From Phlebiopsis flavidoalba (Eukaryota > Basidiomycota > Agaricomycetes > Polyporales > Phanerochaetaceae): a DNA stretch of 64,000 bases. The stretch spans positions 1 through 64,000 of the forward strand of contig JAOCPU010000053.1 in NCBI GenBank assembly GCA_035772785.1. The letters are read 5' to 3'. Shown here piece by piece: positions 1 through 11,534 of the stretch; position 1 is the stretch's first letter; every line of letters begins with the position of its first letter. The notes beneath the pieces were generated by a model that did not search any database, was not told the DNA's origin, and saw only the letters and a program-made list of their open reading frames with translations. The translations under genes and the position numbers were made by a program.

Positions 1-529
1 AAGCTGAAGATTGAAAGACAGCAAACGTAATGTCGGATGTGGCGGTCTGCGATCAAATATTGCTCAACGTCCACATCAATCCCTGACAGCTTACCTAAGA
101 CCACGTGGGCCGGCGACGTCTCAGATCTGGACGTTCACAGTATTTGGTGTCTCGTCTGCGTAGTAGACTCGTCCAAAATATAACATTGTGCTCAGAAGCG
201 TCTTTTATCGTATGCTAAGGCGACCGAGTACCAAAAACATATCATGTTCTCAAATTCCGAATCCTTGACATAGAGTGCCAGTGGCCGGGATCGAATCCGT
301 CGCTTCGCCAACGATTACAAAAAAATTGCAATGAGTGGTCAAACCGCTGCGCTGATAGTGCATAACACGCGAGAAAGGAGCTACGAAGCTCGGGAAATCC
401 ACCTTTATCGAAGGTGAGTCCCTCCCAGTCATCCTAGGAGCGAAAACGTAAGCGTCACGTTCGTTCCTACGCGTTCTTCTTTGTCGCAGCTATGATATCC
501 GCTAGCTTGTCAAGTCCAAAACATCTTGC

Positions 530-1770
530 TCAAAATCCGATCCTGGTAGTCTGATGTGTGAGCGATCGTTTCAGGGTACGATGAAACATACATACGAAGC
601 TCGTACGCCTTCCGAACGTGCTGATGAGCCAGACCAGCCATGCGCTCTTGCCACCCCAAAGCCATGCGCGCGGTGATTCTTTCAGGACTTCATTAGCGAT
701 ATCGCGCGCAACCGGCTCGCGGGGCAAAGCGCCATCTTTTTGAGTCCGTCAGCGTATATAAAGAGCATGGCAGATACGAAATACCTTGAAAGTGGTCTAC
801 TCGCGTAGATCTCCAGATAGACTGGATTGGCTGGTAGATTGAATCTTCCGGCAGGACGTGCCAAGGCTTTGTTATGTTCGTCTGAAGATGTTTCCTAAGA
901 CAGGCTGTCGCGAAATGAACCAACTATCCTGATCGTAATTTATCACAATACGCACGCTATGACTTTGATACTAATGTTCAGATCAATACTCGGCTACGGT
1001 CTGCGATAAACAGAATGTGCGTACTTGAAAGGTGCAAGCTCGACTCTCAGAGTGTCTCCAAAGGAAAGAAGAGCAGCTTTGCTTGCGTTATACGCTGCGC
1101 CAAATGGAAGCGGGGTGAGAGCTGCCAAACTGGCTATCTGAACAACCCTGGGCTGGTTTGACTTGAGGAGGAGCGGAAGAAATGTGTGGACCATCTCCAT
1201 GGCACCAAACAAGTTGACGTCGAAGATCGCCCGAACCTTGCTCATCTCAAAGTCCGAGACGGGGTAGGGGTAGGCTGGATAAGATTAAGCATTACGTTGA
1301 ATTTGACTGTAATGAGCACTGACCGACGCCGCTGACGAGTCGTAACGATTCATTAGACAAGATGACGTCTTACGAAAGTTTAGTGGTAGGCGTACGCGTT
1401 GTTGACGAGCACGTCCCAGGTGTCCGCCTGTCAAGCTTTCCACTTTCGCTTTGGCCGCAACAATGCTTTCTGTATGGGTGACATCAAGCGTGAAAGTCTC
1501 GATTCCCTTCGACTCGAGAGTTTGCATTGACGTAATATCCCTGGCTGTAGCAAAGACACGAGCACCTGATCGCATAGGTTCTCTCAAAACGCGTCAAGAC
1601 TGATGTAAGAAATGTGCGCACCCCGAGCGTGAAACGCCAACGCGAGAGCTTCACCTAGGCCGCCTGCGCTGCATCTATGTGAAGGCGGTTCATAATATGA
1701 GTGAATGATCTGTCTCTTCTAAAACGACCACGCACCCGGTAATTAGAACGGTTTGTTGTGGTGCGGTCAT
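530..1770 (-). CDS. Short-chain dehydrogenase/reductase, 1-acyl-DHAP reductase (Ayr1)-like; one frameshift
   Basis: Probably an NADPH-dependent reductase of the classical SDR family, closest in layout to fungal Ayr1-type 1-acyldihydroxyacetone phosphate reductases. The start ATG at 1770 opens a 35-base exon (1736-1770). Introns at 1675-1735, 1566-1621 and 1275-1395 have GT..AG ends and join in frame. The spliced N-terminus gives the nucleotide-binding motif TGCSAGGLG, followed by ARVFATARD, then VNNA before intron 3. The catalytic YNASK is in the next exon (near 1080-1110), after FDVNLFG. The C-terminal part (530-900) carries LPEDSIYQPI and WLVWLISTFGRR, the usual Ayr1-like tail with a hydrophobic segment. 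One extra base near 1413-1417 (CTGGGAC where CTGGAC is expected) shifts the frame between LTGG and DVLVNNA. Exon borders between about 900 and 1020 are not resolved. The family call is firm; the substrate is inferred. Confidence 0.9.
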
Positions 1771-2715
1771 TATCAGGTACGGGTACGTTTAATGGGGATA
1801 ATAAGGAAAACGATGGGGGAATTTGGAATGACGGGAAAGACAAGTAGTTTTCAAAAGTGAAGAAGTCTGGATGGATCTGCAAAGCCGCATTGCGCGCGGA
1901 ATTTATACCTCAAGCCCTAGGGAAACAATGATGGTGCTTACAGAGGTAGGCGCATGCAATGTGATGAGGACTGAGACACTGTTGATCGCTGCGGTGAGTT
2001 TCAGATATTTCTTGTGCACGCGAATAAAAGGTCATACCATAATCAGCAAGATCGACGAAGCGGGGACAGAGAAAGCGGCGCGACCCGACTCACCCAGGCG
2101 TACGATTTCGAAGTATTTGTGCAGTTCTTCTCGGCGGGGCCAGGTGAGGCAGGCGTGGAGAATGTTTGATTTACCGCACCTATGTCAATAGTATCCCTGC
2201 TATTGACGGTCCGACATGGAAGGAACTATGTAGACGGCCGTTCGCGTTGCATTCTGCGCTATTTTCCACAAGAGGAGTCGAACTCTCGACTATGGGCTGG
2301 ATGATCTTAGCTCAGTCGTTCCACGGTGGCTGCGTTGCACAAGTAGCAGTACTCACCGCCCGTGCACGGCGTCCTGTGCGTATTATGCCCAGCTCCATGG
2401 ATGCATATACTGAGACATTTTTGACATCTCGAGGGTCGATGTCGACTGGTGCGAGCCGCACATATGTGTACGACTCCAAGCAAGCAGACGACCTCGGCCA
2501 TCGGCGTCATTTTGCCGAGAGCCGTTGGGCGTCTAGAATGACTTGGCTTTTCTTTCGTCTCGACGTGCTCCTCCCGCGCACCTCTTATACAGTATCGCAC
2601 CTCGGACGCCTTCCACCACTCCCTATCTAGTCAAGCATGCATCTCTACCTAGTACTTGGCCATCTGAATTACAATCTCGAATTCAGTTGTAGCCTTCAAT
2701 GCTCTAGACAACGCT

Positions 2716-3336
2716 TCAGACCGTCCTATCTTGAAAAGACAGGTTGGATAGCGGTGCTCTGAACTTCAACGCTATACTGCGATAGAGAGGGCCATGAAAT
2801 AGGAGTTTGGGTGTAAGAGGACTCCAGTACGCACGCTTATCATTGTCATGTGTGTCTACCCTTCTCAATGGCTCTAGTACATCGACGGCTATGGCTCGGC
2901 AAGCACGAAACCGCTGCGTCGTAGAGATATTCGTCTCTTCCAGAATCTCATGCTTATCTCGGTCATAAATTCGAATTTGAGCGCGTACTAACATCGCAAA
3001 GTCGGCAACACTCATGTCTCCCGTCGTCGATCGTATCGCACACTTGAATCACCGAATGCTCAATCCCTTTTGAAGCCCACCACCCATGGTCAAATCTCCT
3101 GAAGCTCATGACATACCTAGTGTTTGTGAGGACGCGTTACATCTAACACTATCTGAAATGCTGCTAACGAGATTCCTTAACATATCCAGTAGACATGCAC
3201 TTTCTTCATAGGCAACTATCAATCTGTCGTCCGCATCCGCCAATTGCTCCCCGGATCTACTGTAGGCCTCGGGCGAGCCGAGCGTCCGGTCAAGCTCCAA
3301 GATTGCCACCTGCGTCTTCTCAAAGAGTCCCCCCAA
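2716..3336 (-). CDS. Possible hypothetical protein, two open segments
   Basis: I do not recognise this. Two minus-strand open segments lie close together: one at 3106-3336 (76 codons, rich in Leu, Glu and Asp, with ILELDRTLG and ESACLLDMLRNLVSSI, which look helical) and one at 2716-3015 (99 codons, with Arg/Glu/Asp-rich stretches). They are in different frames and could be exons of one gene or one gene broken by an indel. The amphipathic composition looks more protein-like than random, but no motif identifies a family. It sits between the SDR and the FAD oxidase. Chance open frames remain possible. Confidence 0.28.
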
Positions 3337-3810
3337 GGCACTCAGACCCGTGTTTTGTTTACAGCAACGCTAGATGTCCATTTTGCGGTGCGCATCATTA
3401 ATGGGTTTTGCAGGTCAGATAATCTCATGAGTTTTACACGTCGTGGACTTTACTACAGCCACTCTACGCGCGGGATATTGGGCATTGGGAGGCACAGAAA
3501 CATGAGAGAACACTCGGGGGCAAACAGGTATGTGTTACTGCTCCGAATTATGCGAGTAGCTTACATGCTATAGGGTGGGCCATGGCGCGTCCCTGGTTAC
3601 CTACAGGATTTCTTGTCTTATCAAATAACCCCTAGACATGGCTGAGACAAGTGAGCGCTCTACATGTTCCAGATGTGTGAGCAGTGTCTCAACTTCCGCC
3701 GCGTTTTCACAGCATACCGTCCTTTCACAAACATCCTCCCCGGCTCATCCCTGACCACCATCTCGTCCACATTACACGCCATCTTCTGTTCTCTGCGAAT
3801 CTTGAACTCG

Positions 3811-5480
3811 ATGGAGTCGCTCCACATCCAAGGCTCGATACTCACCGTTGACTCAGGTGACGCTTACGTGCCGCCGCTCTACGTCGTAACTCGAAAGCTG
3901 TCCACCCTTCCCGCCAAATACGTGGTTCCAACCGGCGGTGTACGAGGATATCCCTCCTGTTCTGGCGTACGCCCGCGGCCAGTCTCCGCCTCTCGAAATT
4001 GCCGTGAAAGGCGGGGGCGCACAAGCTCCTCTACCTGGGCAAGCTCCGACGGTGGCGTCGTCGTCGACCTCTGCAAGCTTTAACAAGGTCACCCTTGCTG
4101 CGGACAAGAGCTCTATCGCCGTTCAAGGCGGCGCGCTTTGGGGAGACGTGTACGAAATCACTTCTCGCGAAGAGGTGGATGTCGTCGGCTCGCCCTTGTT
4201 GGTTCGTCGGCGTTGGTGGGTTCACACCTCGGAGGCGGCTATGGGGCGCCTTAGCGGCTGAAAGTAGTAGTTCTTCGAGCCGAGTTATTGAGTGGTGGAC
4301 TTGCGATCGACAACATGCTTTCGGCCATCGTCGTACTTGCCGACGGGCGTATCGTGAAAACGAGCGAGCTTGAAGAGCCAGAACTGTTCTGGGCAATTCG
4401 AGGTGAGTTTGCGTCTGAGCTTCATCGACAATTCGACTGACCGGTCTTCCGTAGGTGGAGGCGGACAGTTTGGAGTCGTCGTCGAGATGACTTTTCGGAC
4501 GCACGCCTATTCTGGACCGTTCGGTTCGGGCGTCTTTGGCGTATTCCGGTTCGCAATTCTCTGACGTCCTCCACGCGATTCAAGGTATACCCCTCATCCT
4601 CTACAATTATTCCACGAGCTGATTTTTTTTCTTCTTCAGTAGCTTGGAAACATACTCAAAACACGCAGGAAAAGCTTACTATATCCTTCACTCGACCCGC
4701 TCCTCACTTTAAGGTAAGGGTCCAGTAATCGCAGACAAAATTTTGCTAAGTAGGGTAATAGCCGTCCATAGTGATTCTTCCTGTTGTGTCACGCGACGAG
4801 AACCTTTCTCGCTCTCAACATGTCCTCGCAAACCATTCCGCGCCTTGAACCCCGTTCTGGACAAGATAGCACCAGCCCCCGACATGAACGGCCTCACGCC
4901 TCTCGCACACAGCGGACGCCCAGCTTGCTGGCTGCGCTACCTCGTCGGCTCGTCATTCGAGGTACCATGTTCACGGACTTCTTCCCAGAGCTACTGACTA
5001 CGTGTGGGGATCACTGGGTCGCCTTTACGGAGGGAAACAACGATGTGAAAGCCACTTCTGTGCTCTGGGATAATGACGCACCCCGGAATCATCACACAAG
5101 TTTCGAGCGATGCGACCGCCCTCAAAAACTAGGACGTCACACTACTGGATGGCTGTCCAGGGTCGGTAAGTCTTTGTCAGCTTTTGGCAAAACATCGCAA
5201 CACTGACTCTGGGTACTGCTTTAGCTCTACCACAGACTCTTCGGTGAAGGCTGTACAGGAATTCACCACGTCGCTCGTGACCTTCTGTGCGCGAAAAGAA
5301 CGCAGAGCTATCCGGCGTCGACTTGGGCTGGTTTTTTGAACCTCTGCCGAGGTGACGAGGACCCGGCAGATGTGTTTGGAGAGAACCTTCCGCTACTGCG
5401 ACAGGCCAAGGCGCTGTACGACCCCAATCTCACCTGGAGAAAAGGGTTACTATCACACCATCCCTTGTCTGATATGCCTA
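3811..5480 (+). CDS. FAD-linked oxidoreductase (PCMH / berberine-bridge-like), multiple frameshifts
   Basis: An FAD-binding oxidase with the PCMH fold, the family that includes berberine bridge enzyme-like and 6-hydroxynicotine oxidase-like proteins. These oxidise small molecules and are common in fungal secondary metabolism. The ATG at 3811 opens [15 protein letters not shown], a normal short N-terminus. In order across three frames I read [132 protein letters not shown], and near the end DPNLTWRKG. The GGGYG and GGGQFG motifs mark the FAD domain. Three single-base insertions fall within about 60 bases (4196-4252) and another break lies near 4070-4085. An intron near 4400-4455 separates WAIRG and GGGGQFG. 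The stop is not exact: the C-terminal motif ends near 5450. Family certain, substrate unknown. Confidence 0.9.
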
Positions 5481-6311
5481 ATACAGAAGCTCACCATGCT
5501 TTACTACCTCGTATCGGAAGGCCCTTTATTACCCCTCGATGTAGTTTCAGTGTTTCTCTTCTTTGCGTGTACAGCTAAGCTCCACATGTTCTCAACGTCT
5601 AGACAGACCAGAGTCATAATCTTACTACTCTTCCCTAGACGGTGGTGAAATCGTATTCTGATGTTTTTCGCAAACCAAGGACGAGAACGTCTGCCGTTTG
5701 ATGAGGACCTCAACTGAACGTGTTGGCGGAATCGCCAGCATGTTTGCGGCCAGTGCCAAATGGTGACAGGGGCACTGTGACGGTCACTTATGTTATGTAA
5801 CGCTGTGACTCCAGGCTACCAACACGGAATGGCGTTCTTTTTTTACTTGTTTAAAACCCAAAGTCTGATTTAGATATACGCAATGGATGCCCTTGAAATA
5901 ATCTCAGTGGAAAATACAGTGGTTGGGGTGTAGAACAATAATCTAAAAGTCATTTTGCGGTGACATTTAAGTGGACTCGGCGCCAATCGTGGGAAGTGGG
6001 CTCACCCCAGCCCGCCACGCGGGTAGAGGACCGTTGCTGCCGCCTCCATCATCACACCCCCAATAGATGCAAAAAATGGTAGGTTTATAACTTCACACTG
6101 ACTGGCCAGCGGGCTAGACTTTCTACACCCAGCACGCTCATCCCGTCTTGGTTTAGATCTGCGCCCTCACATCACCTCCCTTCCCGCTCGACGGTACTTG
6201 TGCGCAAAACTTGCACCGCCACAAAGAAAGATCACGCCGCCCATGTTGCAATCTTGCAGGTTTTAAAACGATGCCTTGACCTCAATCCACCCATCGCTTC
6301 GCCCCACAACG

Positions 6312-8271
6312 ATGGTCCTCTCAGTACAATCTCTTGTCGCGCTAGGAGTCCCTGCTCTCGTTGGCGTGTTCTATGCACGTCCGGATTTCTGGCCATTTTC
6401 TTCGGCCGGCCGTACTCAGTGACGAGGAGCGATTCAGCTGTCGCCCATTTCTACCAAGACTTTTCGTAGAAACACCGCCTGCTGCGGACCACCCTACTAT
6501 TGCACAAGCGACAAGCAAACTCGAGCAGTTCATCTCGAATCGGTTTTCAGAAGGGGACATCGATATAGTCTTTCAGTGGCTGTAGTCACTTCCGCTGGTC
6601 CAGTCTTCGAGAAGAACTGGGGAGTTTTACGCGGTAACGAATCAGCGACTTCGACTCCTACGACCAGTCACTCAAGCTATCGCGTCGCCTCAATCTCCAA
6701 GCTCTTCACGGTTTTGGAGGGCCTGATACTCGAACAGAAAGGTGTATTGTCTTGGTCAGTAGTTTGTTCGTCATATATGACTCATTTGCTTACCTTCCGA
6801 GTCTTAGGGAAGATACCTGTGTCCAAGTACTTGCCCAAGTTCAAGTACAGACTGGACGGATTCGCGCCTACGTCTTTGGACCATTAAGCAAGGCGAGACT
6901 CCAATCACGCTGTTCCAGCTCGCCACTCATATGTCCGGCCTGGGCGCGACTGCCCGCCGGTACCGTCAGCGGATGGCCTCACGACATGCAGGGCGGCGGC
7001 ACGCCTCCGACCAACGGCCTGCCGTTTTTCCCAGCCACGACGCGGTGTATGAAGCCACCGCAAAACATCACCATCACGTCGCCTCCGTACGCCTATCCCG
7101 CGTATTCGAACACGGGCACGGCCCTTTCTCGGCATGGCCCTCGTCGAGGCGAACCGACTTGCCAGCCAGGACCCTTGCTGACGAACCTGCATCGTACGCC
7201 GAGTTGATTCAGAGGGATGTCTTTGGACCCCTCGGAATGAACGGTAGCCATTTCCCTGACGACGGAGCAAAAAACAGGACTCGATTGTTGTTTCCTTCGC
7301 TGGCTCCGGAGGTCGCAGTACGTGTGCGCGTTTCGGTTGTTGTGTATTACTCTCTGACAGGAGGCTCAGGACCAGGACTTTTTGGACGCGATGAACCCCG
7401 CAGGAGGCCAGTTCTCCTCATTGCCGACCTCATTCCATTCCTCCAAACACTGCTCAACCCCGCGCACCCAAAGAGCTTACTCACTCGTTACTCGATGGAC
7501 AAATGGATGAAATTCGTGCACGACTTTGACGAAGACCAATGGACAGCTATCGGGTTCATCTGGGAAATTATCAAACATGAAGACTCGTTCAATCGACTAC
7601 ACAAGGTCCTATTGGAAGCGTACGTCTAGCTAGTTCCGCTCCTCCGAGCGTGTCTAACCTGATTGTAGTTGGAGCTATGGCAGGCTATCAACAGCGCTCT
7701 CGGCATTCACCCCGCGTTCGTCCTACGGAATCGTCGTGCTGGACATCGGCGGGACTCTACTATCCTGACCATGCCACGAAGATCGCGTACGACGCTCTCG
7801 ACATCATTCAACCAGCGTTTGACCGGGCCCATGCCGAGCAGTCTATGGCATTATATGGCGGCACTTGGGCGAGCGGGGGACGGGAAACAGTTTTCGGGCC
7901 TCGATCGTCGTCACGAAGGGAACACATCTACGTCGACAAGCTGATTCTGAACGGGAGCAACGTCCTCGAGAAGTTTCAGGCTCCTGGGCGGCTCCCTTTG
8001 CGCTCGTCCGAGCGGCGTGATGAGTTTAGGTATGTGGCTTTCTGCTCTCATTCCAGCCTCCCCCTGAACACACACTCTGTAGACTTGACACCGGAATTCC
8101 GTTCTACAACGGCAAGAAGCACATGGGATGCTATCCTTTCTGGAACGGCCAGGACTTGTGGGGTGTGCGTAATAATGCGCCCATCAACCTACTCTACTTC
8201 ACAGGCACCGGCACCGCGTCGCACGCTTCATACACTTTCCCTCTGTCGACGTCGAGATGCAGCGAGCATAG
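6312..8271 (+). CDS. Serine hydrolase, beta-lactamase/transpeptidase-like fold, several frameshifts
   Basis: A fungal member of the serine beta-lactamase-related hydrolases (LACTB/esterase type), which hydrolyse esters or amides through a Ser-x-x-Lys pair. The ATG at 6312 gives a hydrophobic N-terminus (SLVALGVPALVGVFYA) that looks like a signal anchor or signal peptide. The catalytic S-x-x-K is SISK in SYRVASISKLF (near 6676-6708), and the Tyr-x-Asn motif is YSN in AYSNTG (near 7096-7115). Other conserved stretches are THMSGLG, ELIQRDVFGPLGMNGSHF, MNPAGGQFSSL, DLIPFLQTLLNP and MALYGGTWASG. The C-terminus reads PFWNGQDLWGVRNNAPINLL, then DVEMQRA and TAG at 8269-8271. Breaks occur after the signal segment, at about 6400, 6900, 7130, 7280 and 8243 (one base missing in CCTCTGTC). 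Secretion is inferred from the N-terminus only. This is not evidence of antibiotic resistance. Confidence 0.87.
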
Positions 8272-11200
8272 CCTTCGATCGCTGTACACCTCCTTCCAGT
8301 ATCCTTCACAATTCCATCTCGCGTTGATTGATTTGTTACACAATTTTGCGCCGCTCGATATACGCTGCATCAGTTGCGAAAGTTTCGGCGGACGCTCCTT
8401 GGATATTCGGCTGAGTGTATAGAGCGCGGCAGTCAACGTTACCACACAGTCTGGCGCTCCGGATATATCACACTCTGTGAGCGGTGGTGAGTGTACACAT
8501 CAGATGGGGATGACCATACTTTTCCCTGGAGAGCCGCTTCATCACCTCATCTCGCGTCCTCGACAAGACTGGTCTGTCCCTTTCTACTCCAGGGCGTCGG
8601 CGCGCGTTTAGATTACTGAAGACTCTCGAGGCACTTCCGCCGTTCGCGCATTCGAACCCTTACCTCGGCCGTTGTGAGATTGTGTCCGAAGCCGGGGTCG
8701 GCTTGCGTGCACGATTCAGATGAACACGTCCATGGGTTCGGCTACAGGACCTCTACGCCTAGCCTGCTAGGTTTTTTCACCTTCACGCGTTTTCAAAAAT
8801 TAACGCAACAAAAACGGTGTGCCTACTCTGGGATTCTGCCGAAATCCGCAGAGTTTGAATTTTGGTAGCGAGAAAATTACCGTCATGATGCTCTGCGATC
8901 TAGCTGGTGATCCTTTGGTAAGTTATTCTTTTTCGGAGCATATCTCACCTACGGTCGGTTCATTGAACAATGACGATAGGCCTTTGTGTAGAGATTATCG
9001 TTATTGGAGGTCTTTAAATGCGAATCAAATCATTTTGCACGCACGTATAAGAAAATCAGTGATCTCGTAATCACTTGTTTTACAACTCCGCTGATCTCAG
9101 TCATTCAAGCTTCTTACTTCAATTGAAACTTGGATTGGCGCACCCGCGCCATGGTAAGCTGTAGTGCAAGTCCCGACTTGGACGTTGCCTTCGCTGTCAT
9201 CACCGTAACTGGACCCCGCGCCACAACTCCGTCTTTTACGCTGCAGTTTCTATGCACGCGCGCTCATACGTATTCTCTACATACACGAGGCCCACCCAGC
9301 ACGCAGCATATCATTGACGGGGCGAATCATGCTGCCTCTGCGCTTGACAAAGCCTCAACATTCAATGGCAAGGTGATTCTCCGCTGCGACCAGCATGCAC
9401 TGGAGGGTCCGCCGAGTTGAAAATCAGCTCCGTGTACCTGCGTCATGAGGTATATTCAATAGGACCGAGCGGGGAGTAGTGGACGCGCCACTACGGTACG
9501 TCGAGACAGTTTGTTTTGGGAGTGGTAGCCGTTGACAAACCCATAGAAATTTGCGAGACGAAGATTTTTCATTGGCGACGCTGGTCAAGCTACGGGCGAC
9601 GCATATGGTGCGATCGGGTTCGTGAGCCACAATTCGCGCAAATAACGTTGCAGCTGATTACCCAAGCCTACCTCTATAATACGTATTTCGCAAAATTTCG
9701 ATCATGTTTACGTGAGTTATGTTTTCCCTTCGTGACTCGTCCTCGTCGCTGTTTTTATCAAACTCGCAGATTCGCAGAAGTTTGTGCCAGGTCCACAAGG
9801 GGCGCTGCTAGCAATGAGAAACATCGAAGCTCCACCATACCTTCTCATGGGGGTCCCGGACGCTTGCGCATGTCCCAACATCAACGAATCTACTAGCTTC
9901 ACCACACAACTGGCCAAGAATCAAACATACTATAGCCCCGCCTCCTTCGAGAGCGACCCAGGTTTGCCGGCGACGTCGTCGGTTCGCCTCACCACGGCCA
10001 TCCCTCTCTGCGGGCAAAAAGAATTTTGGGCGAGTTGAAGGCGACCAGCCTTGGTACGATACATAGATTTACTTCGGCTCGACAGGGCAGGCAAGCGGTG
10101 GTCAAAGGTGTTCCTCTCTGTGGGGTAGGTCTGCGGGCTTGGGCGATTTCTCTGGGGTGCTTAGCGAAGAGTATGAGCTTGCGACGCTCGTGATTGTCGT
10201 ATTCCTTGACGGTAGGCCGGTATCATGAACACGAATCGGGCAGGAAGAGTGGAAATGGTGGTTTCAGGCTAATTGATGGTATATTCTCGTCAACAAATGT
10301 CATCCACAGTCGACTTCGCTCCCCGTCTCTCGTAGGTGTAGGGCATACCCTAGAATCGCGAGCCGCGGGGGGGTGGGGTGGGGGTGAATCATTCGCAAGA
10401 TTGACCAAGCAAGTAGTACCCCATTGTGAACGCTGTCTCTTACAACAGTCATACGCTCGATTGTGCTCGGCTGCGCCTAGTCGTCATTTCATTCGGGATA
10501 ACAGGCTCGGGGGCTCTTATCCGTAAACCATATGGCTACGGTCAGCCCTCGATCTCGATTTTCGGTATACGACGGTCGCATTGAAGAAATACATCCGGTT
10601 GCACTGTATGCCAAAAATCGATGAGGGCTCTGCAAGGGATCGATCGTGATCTTTTGTGCGGCGCGAACACGTGCAGAGACTCTACAGTCGCCAATTTCAA
10701 CGCGACAACCCCTCGACATCCTTGAATATAAAGAGAAACCGGAGGAGGTGCAGGAGAGAGAACCATTTGCGGGCTAGGCCACACTCAGGCACCGCGCACA
10801 TTTCCAGCATTTGGAGACGCAGGGGAGTGTCGCTGTTATACCTTTCGCCGTTCAAGTATGTCCAATTGATACAGACTGCGAATACGGATACAACACACCC
10901 TTCAAAACTTTCACTCACTCAATCGAATCTTCTATGATGCTGTTAGGTTCAATCTGGGGCGTGTAACGTTCATGGGCAAATCAAGTTGCCGAATAGGCTA
11001 CATTAGATGAACCCCCATATTAAACCTTCACGAGAGTTGAAGAAATACGAAGGAACACGCGTTGCCCACGCGTGTGTGAGCAAACGTATTAATTGAGCGT
11101 CGATGTATAATGGCCAGGGGCCACAACTCTCACGACACCCTGGGATCTCGACTACTTTAAGCCAGTGGTGATCAAGTGCTTCGTCCGACCATCAGCTAGG

Positions 11201-11534
11201 GACACACTCCCTCACTCGTCTCGGTATGCATCTTCCTCACGTATCATTTCCGATTTCACTATGATACACCACTCAAAAGGCGTTTCATTCCATTCGACTC
11301 CAGCTACAAGGAACGTCGAGCAGTACGGTATCGTGCTTCACTCACATCCTGACGTTCTCCTGGACGTTCTCATGCGCAAGAGTCACACCAGGTCAGATGT
11401 TTTCTCTCAATGTTCTTACAGTCTATTGTCTTCTACCAACACCCGGAATCTCAAAGGATGGATGCATACCCTTGTGCACCACTGCCCATTTTGTTCTACA
11501 TTTAGGTGGGCGGGCGCAACTTTGGTGACCCTTA
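8272..11534. other. 3.3 kb without an identifiable gene
   Basis: Between the serine hydrolase and the P450 both strands carry only short open segments. The most protein-like are on the plus strand at 9130-9420 and 9784-10038; the latter reads PGPQGALLAMRNIEAPPYLL and then a Thr/Ser-rich part with possible N-glycosylation sites. They might be exons of one gene, but I cannot join them or name a family. The interval also supplies the promoter of the downstream P450; no element in it stands out. Confidence 0.3.

Noticed and set aside
276..300. T-arm-like GGGATCGAATCC on the plus strand
   Set aside because: No matching D-arm, anticodon arm or acceptor stem within 100 bases on the minus strand. 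The same word at about 33726 is coding sequence (GFDPRG of a hydrolase, reverse complement).
2260..2340. tRNA-like words (GGAGTCGAACTC and TTAGCTCAGTCG)
   Set aside because: The first resembles a T-arm on the minus strand and the second a D-arm on the plus strand, so they cannot belong to one tRNA. The T-arm stem does not pair and no acceptor stem was found.
6312..8271. Bacterial-type antibiotic resistance gene
   Set aside because: The gene has fungal introns and the catalytic layout of eukaryotic LACTB-like esterases. Fold similarity alone does not imply resistance.
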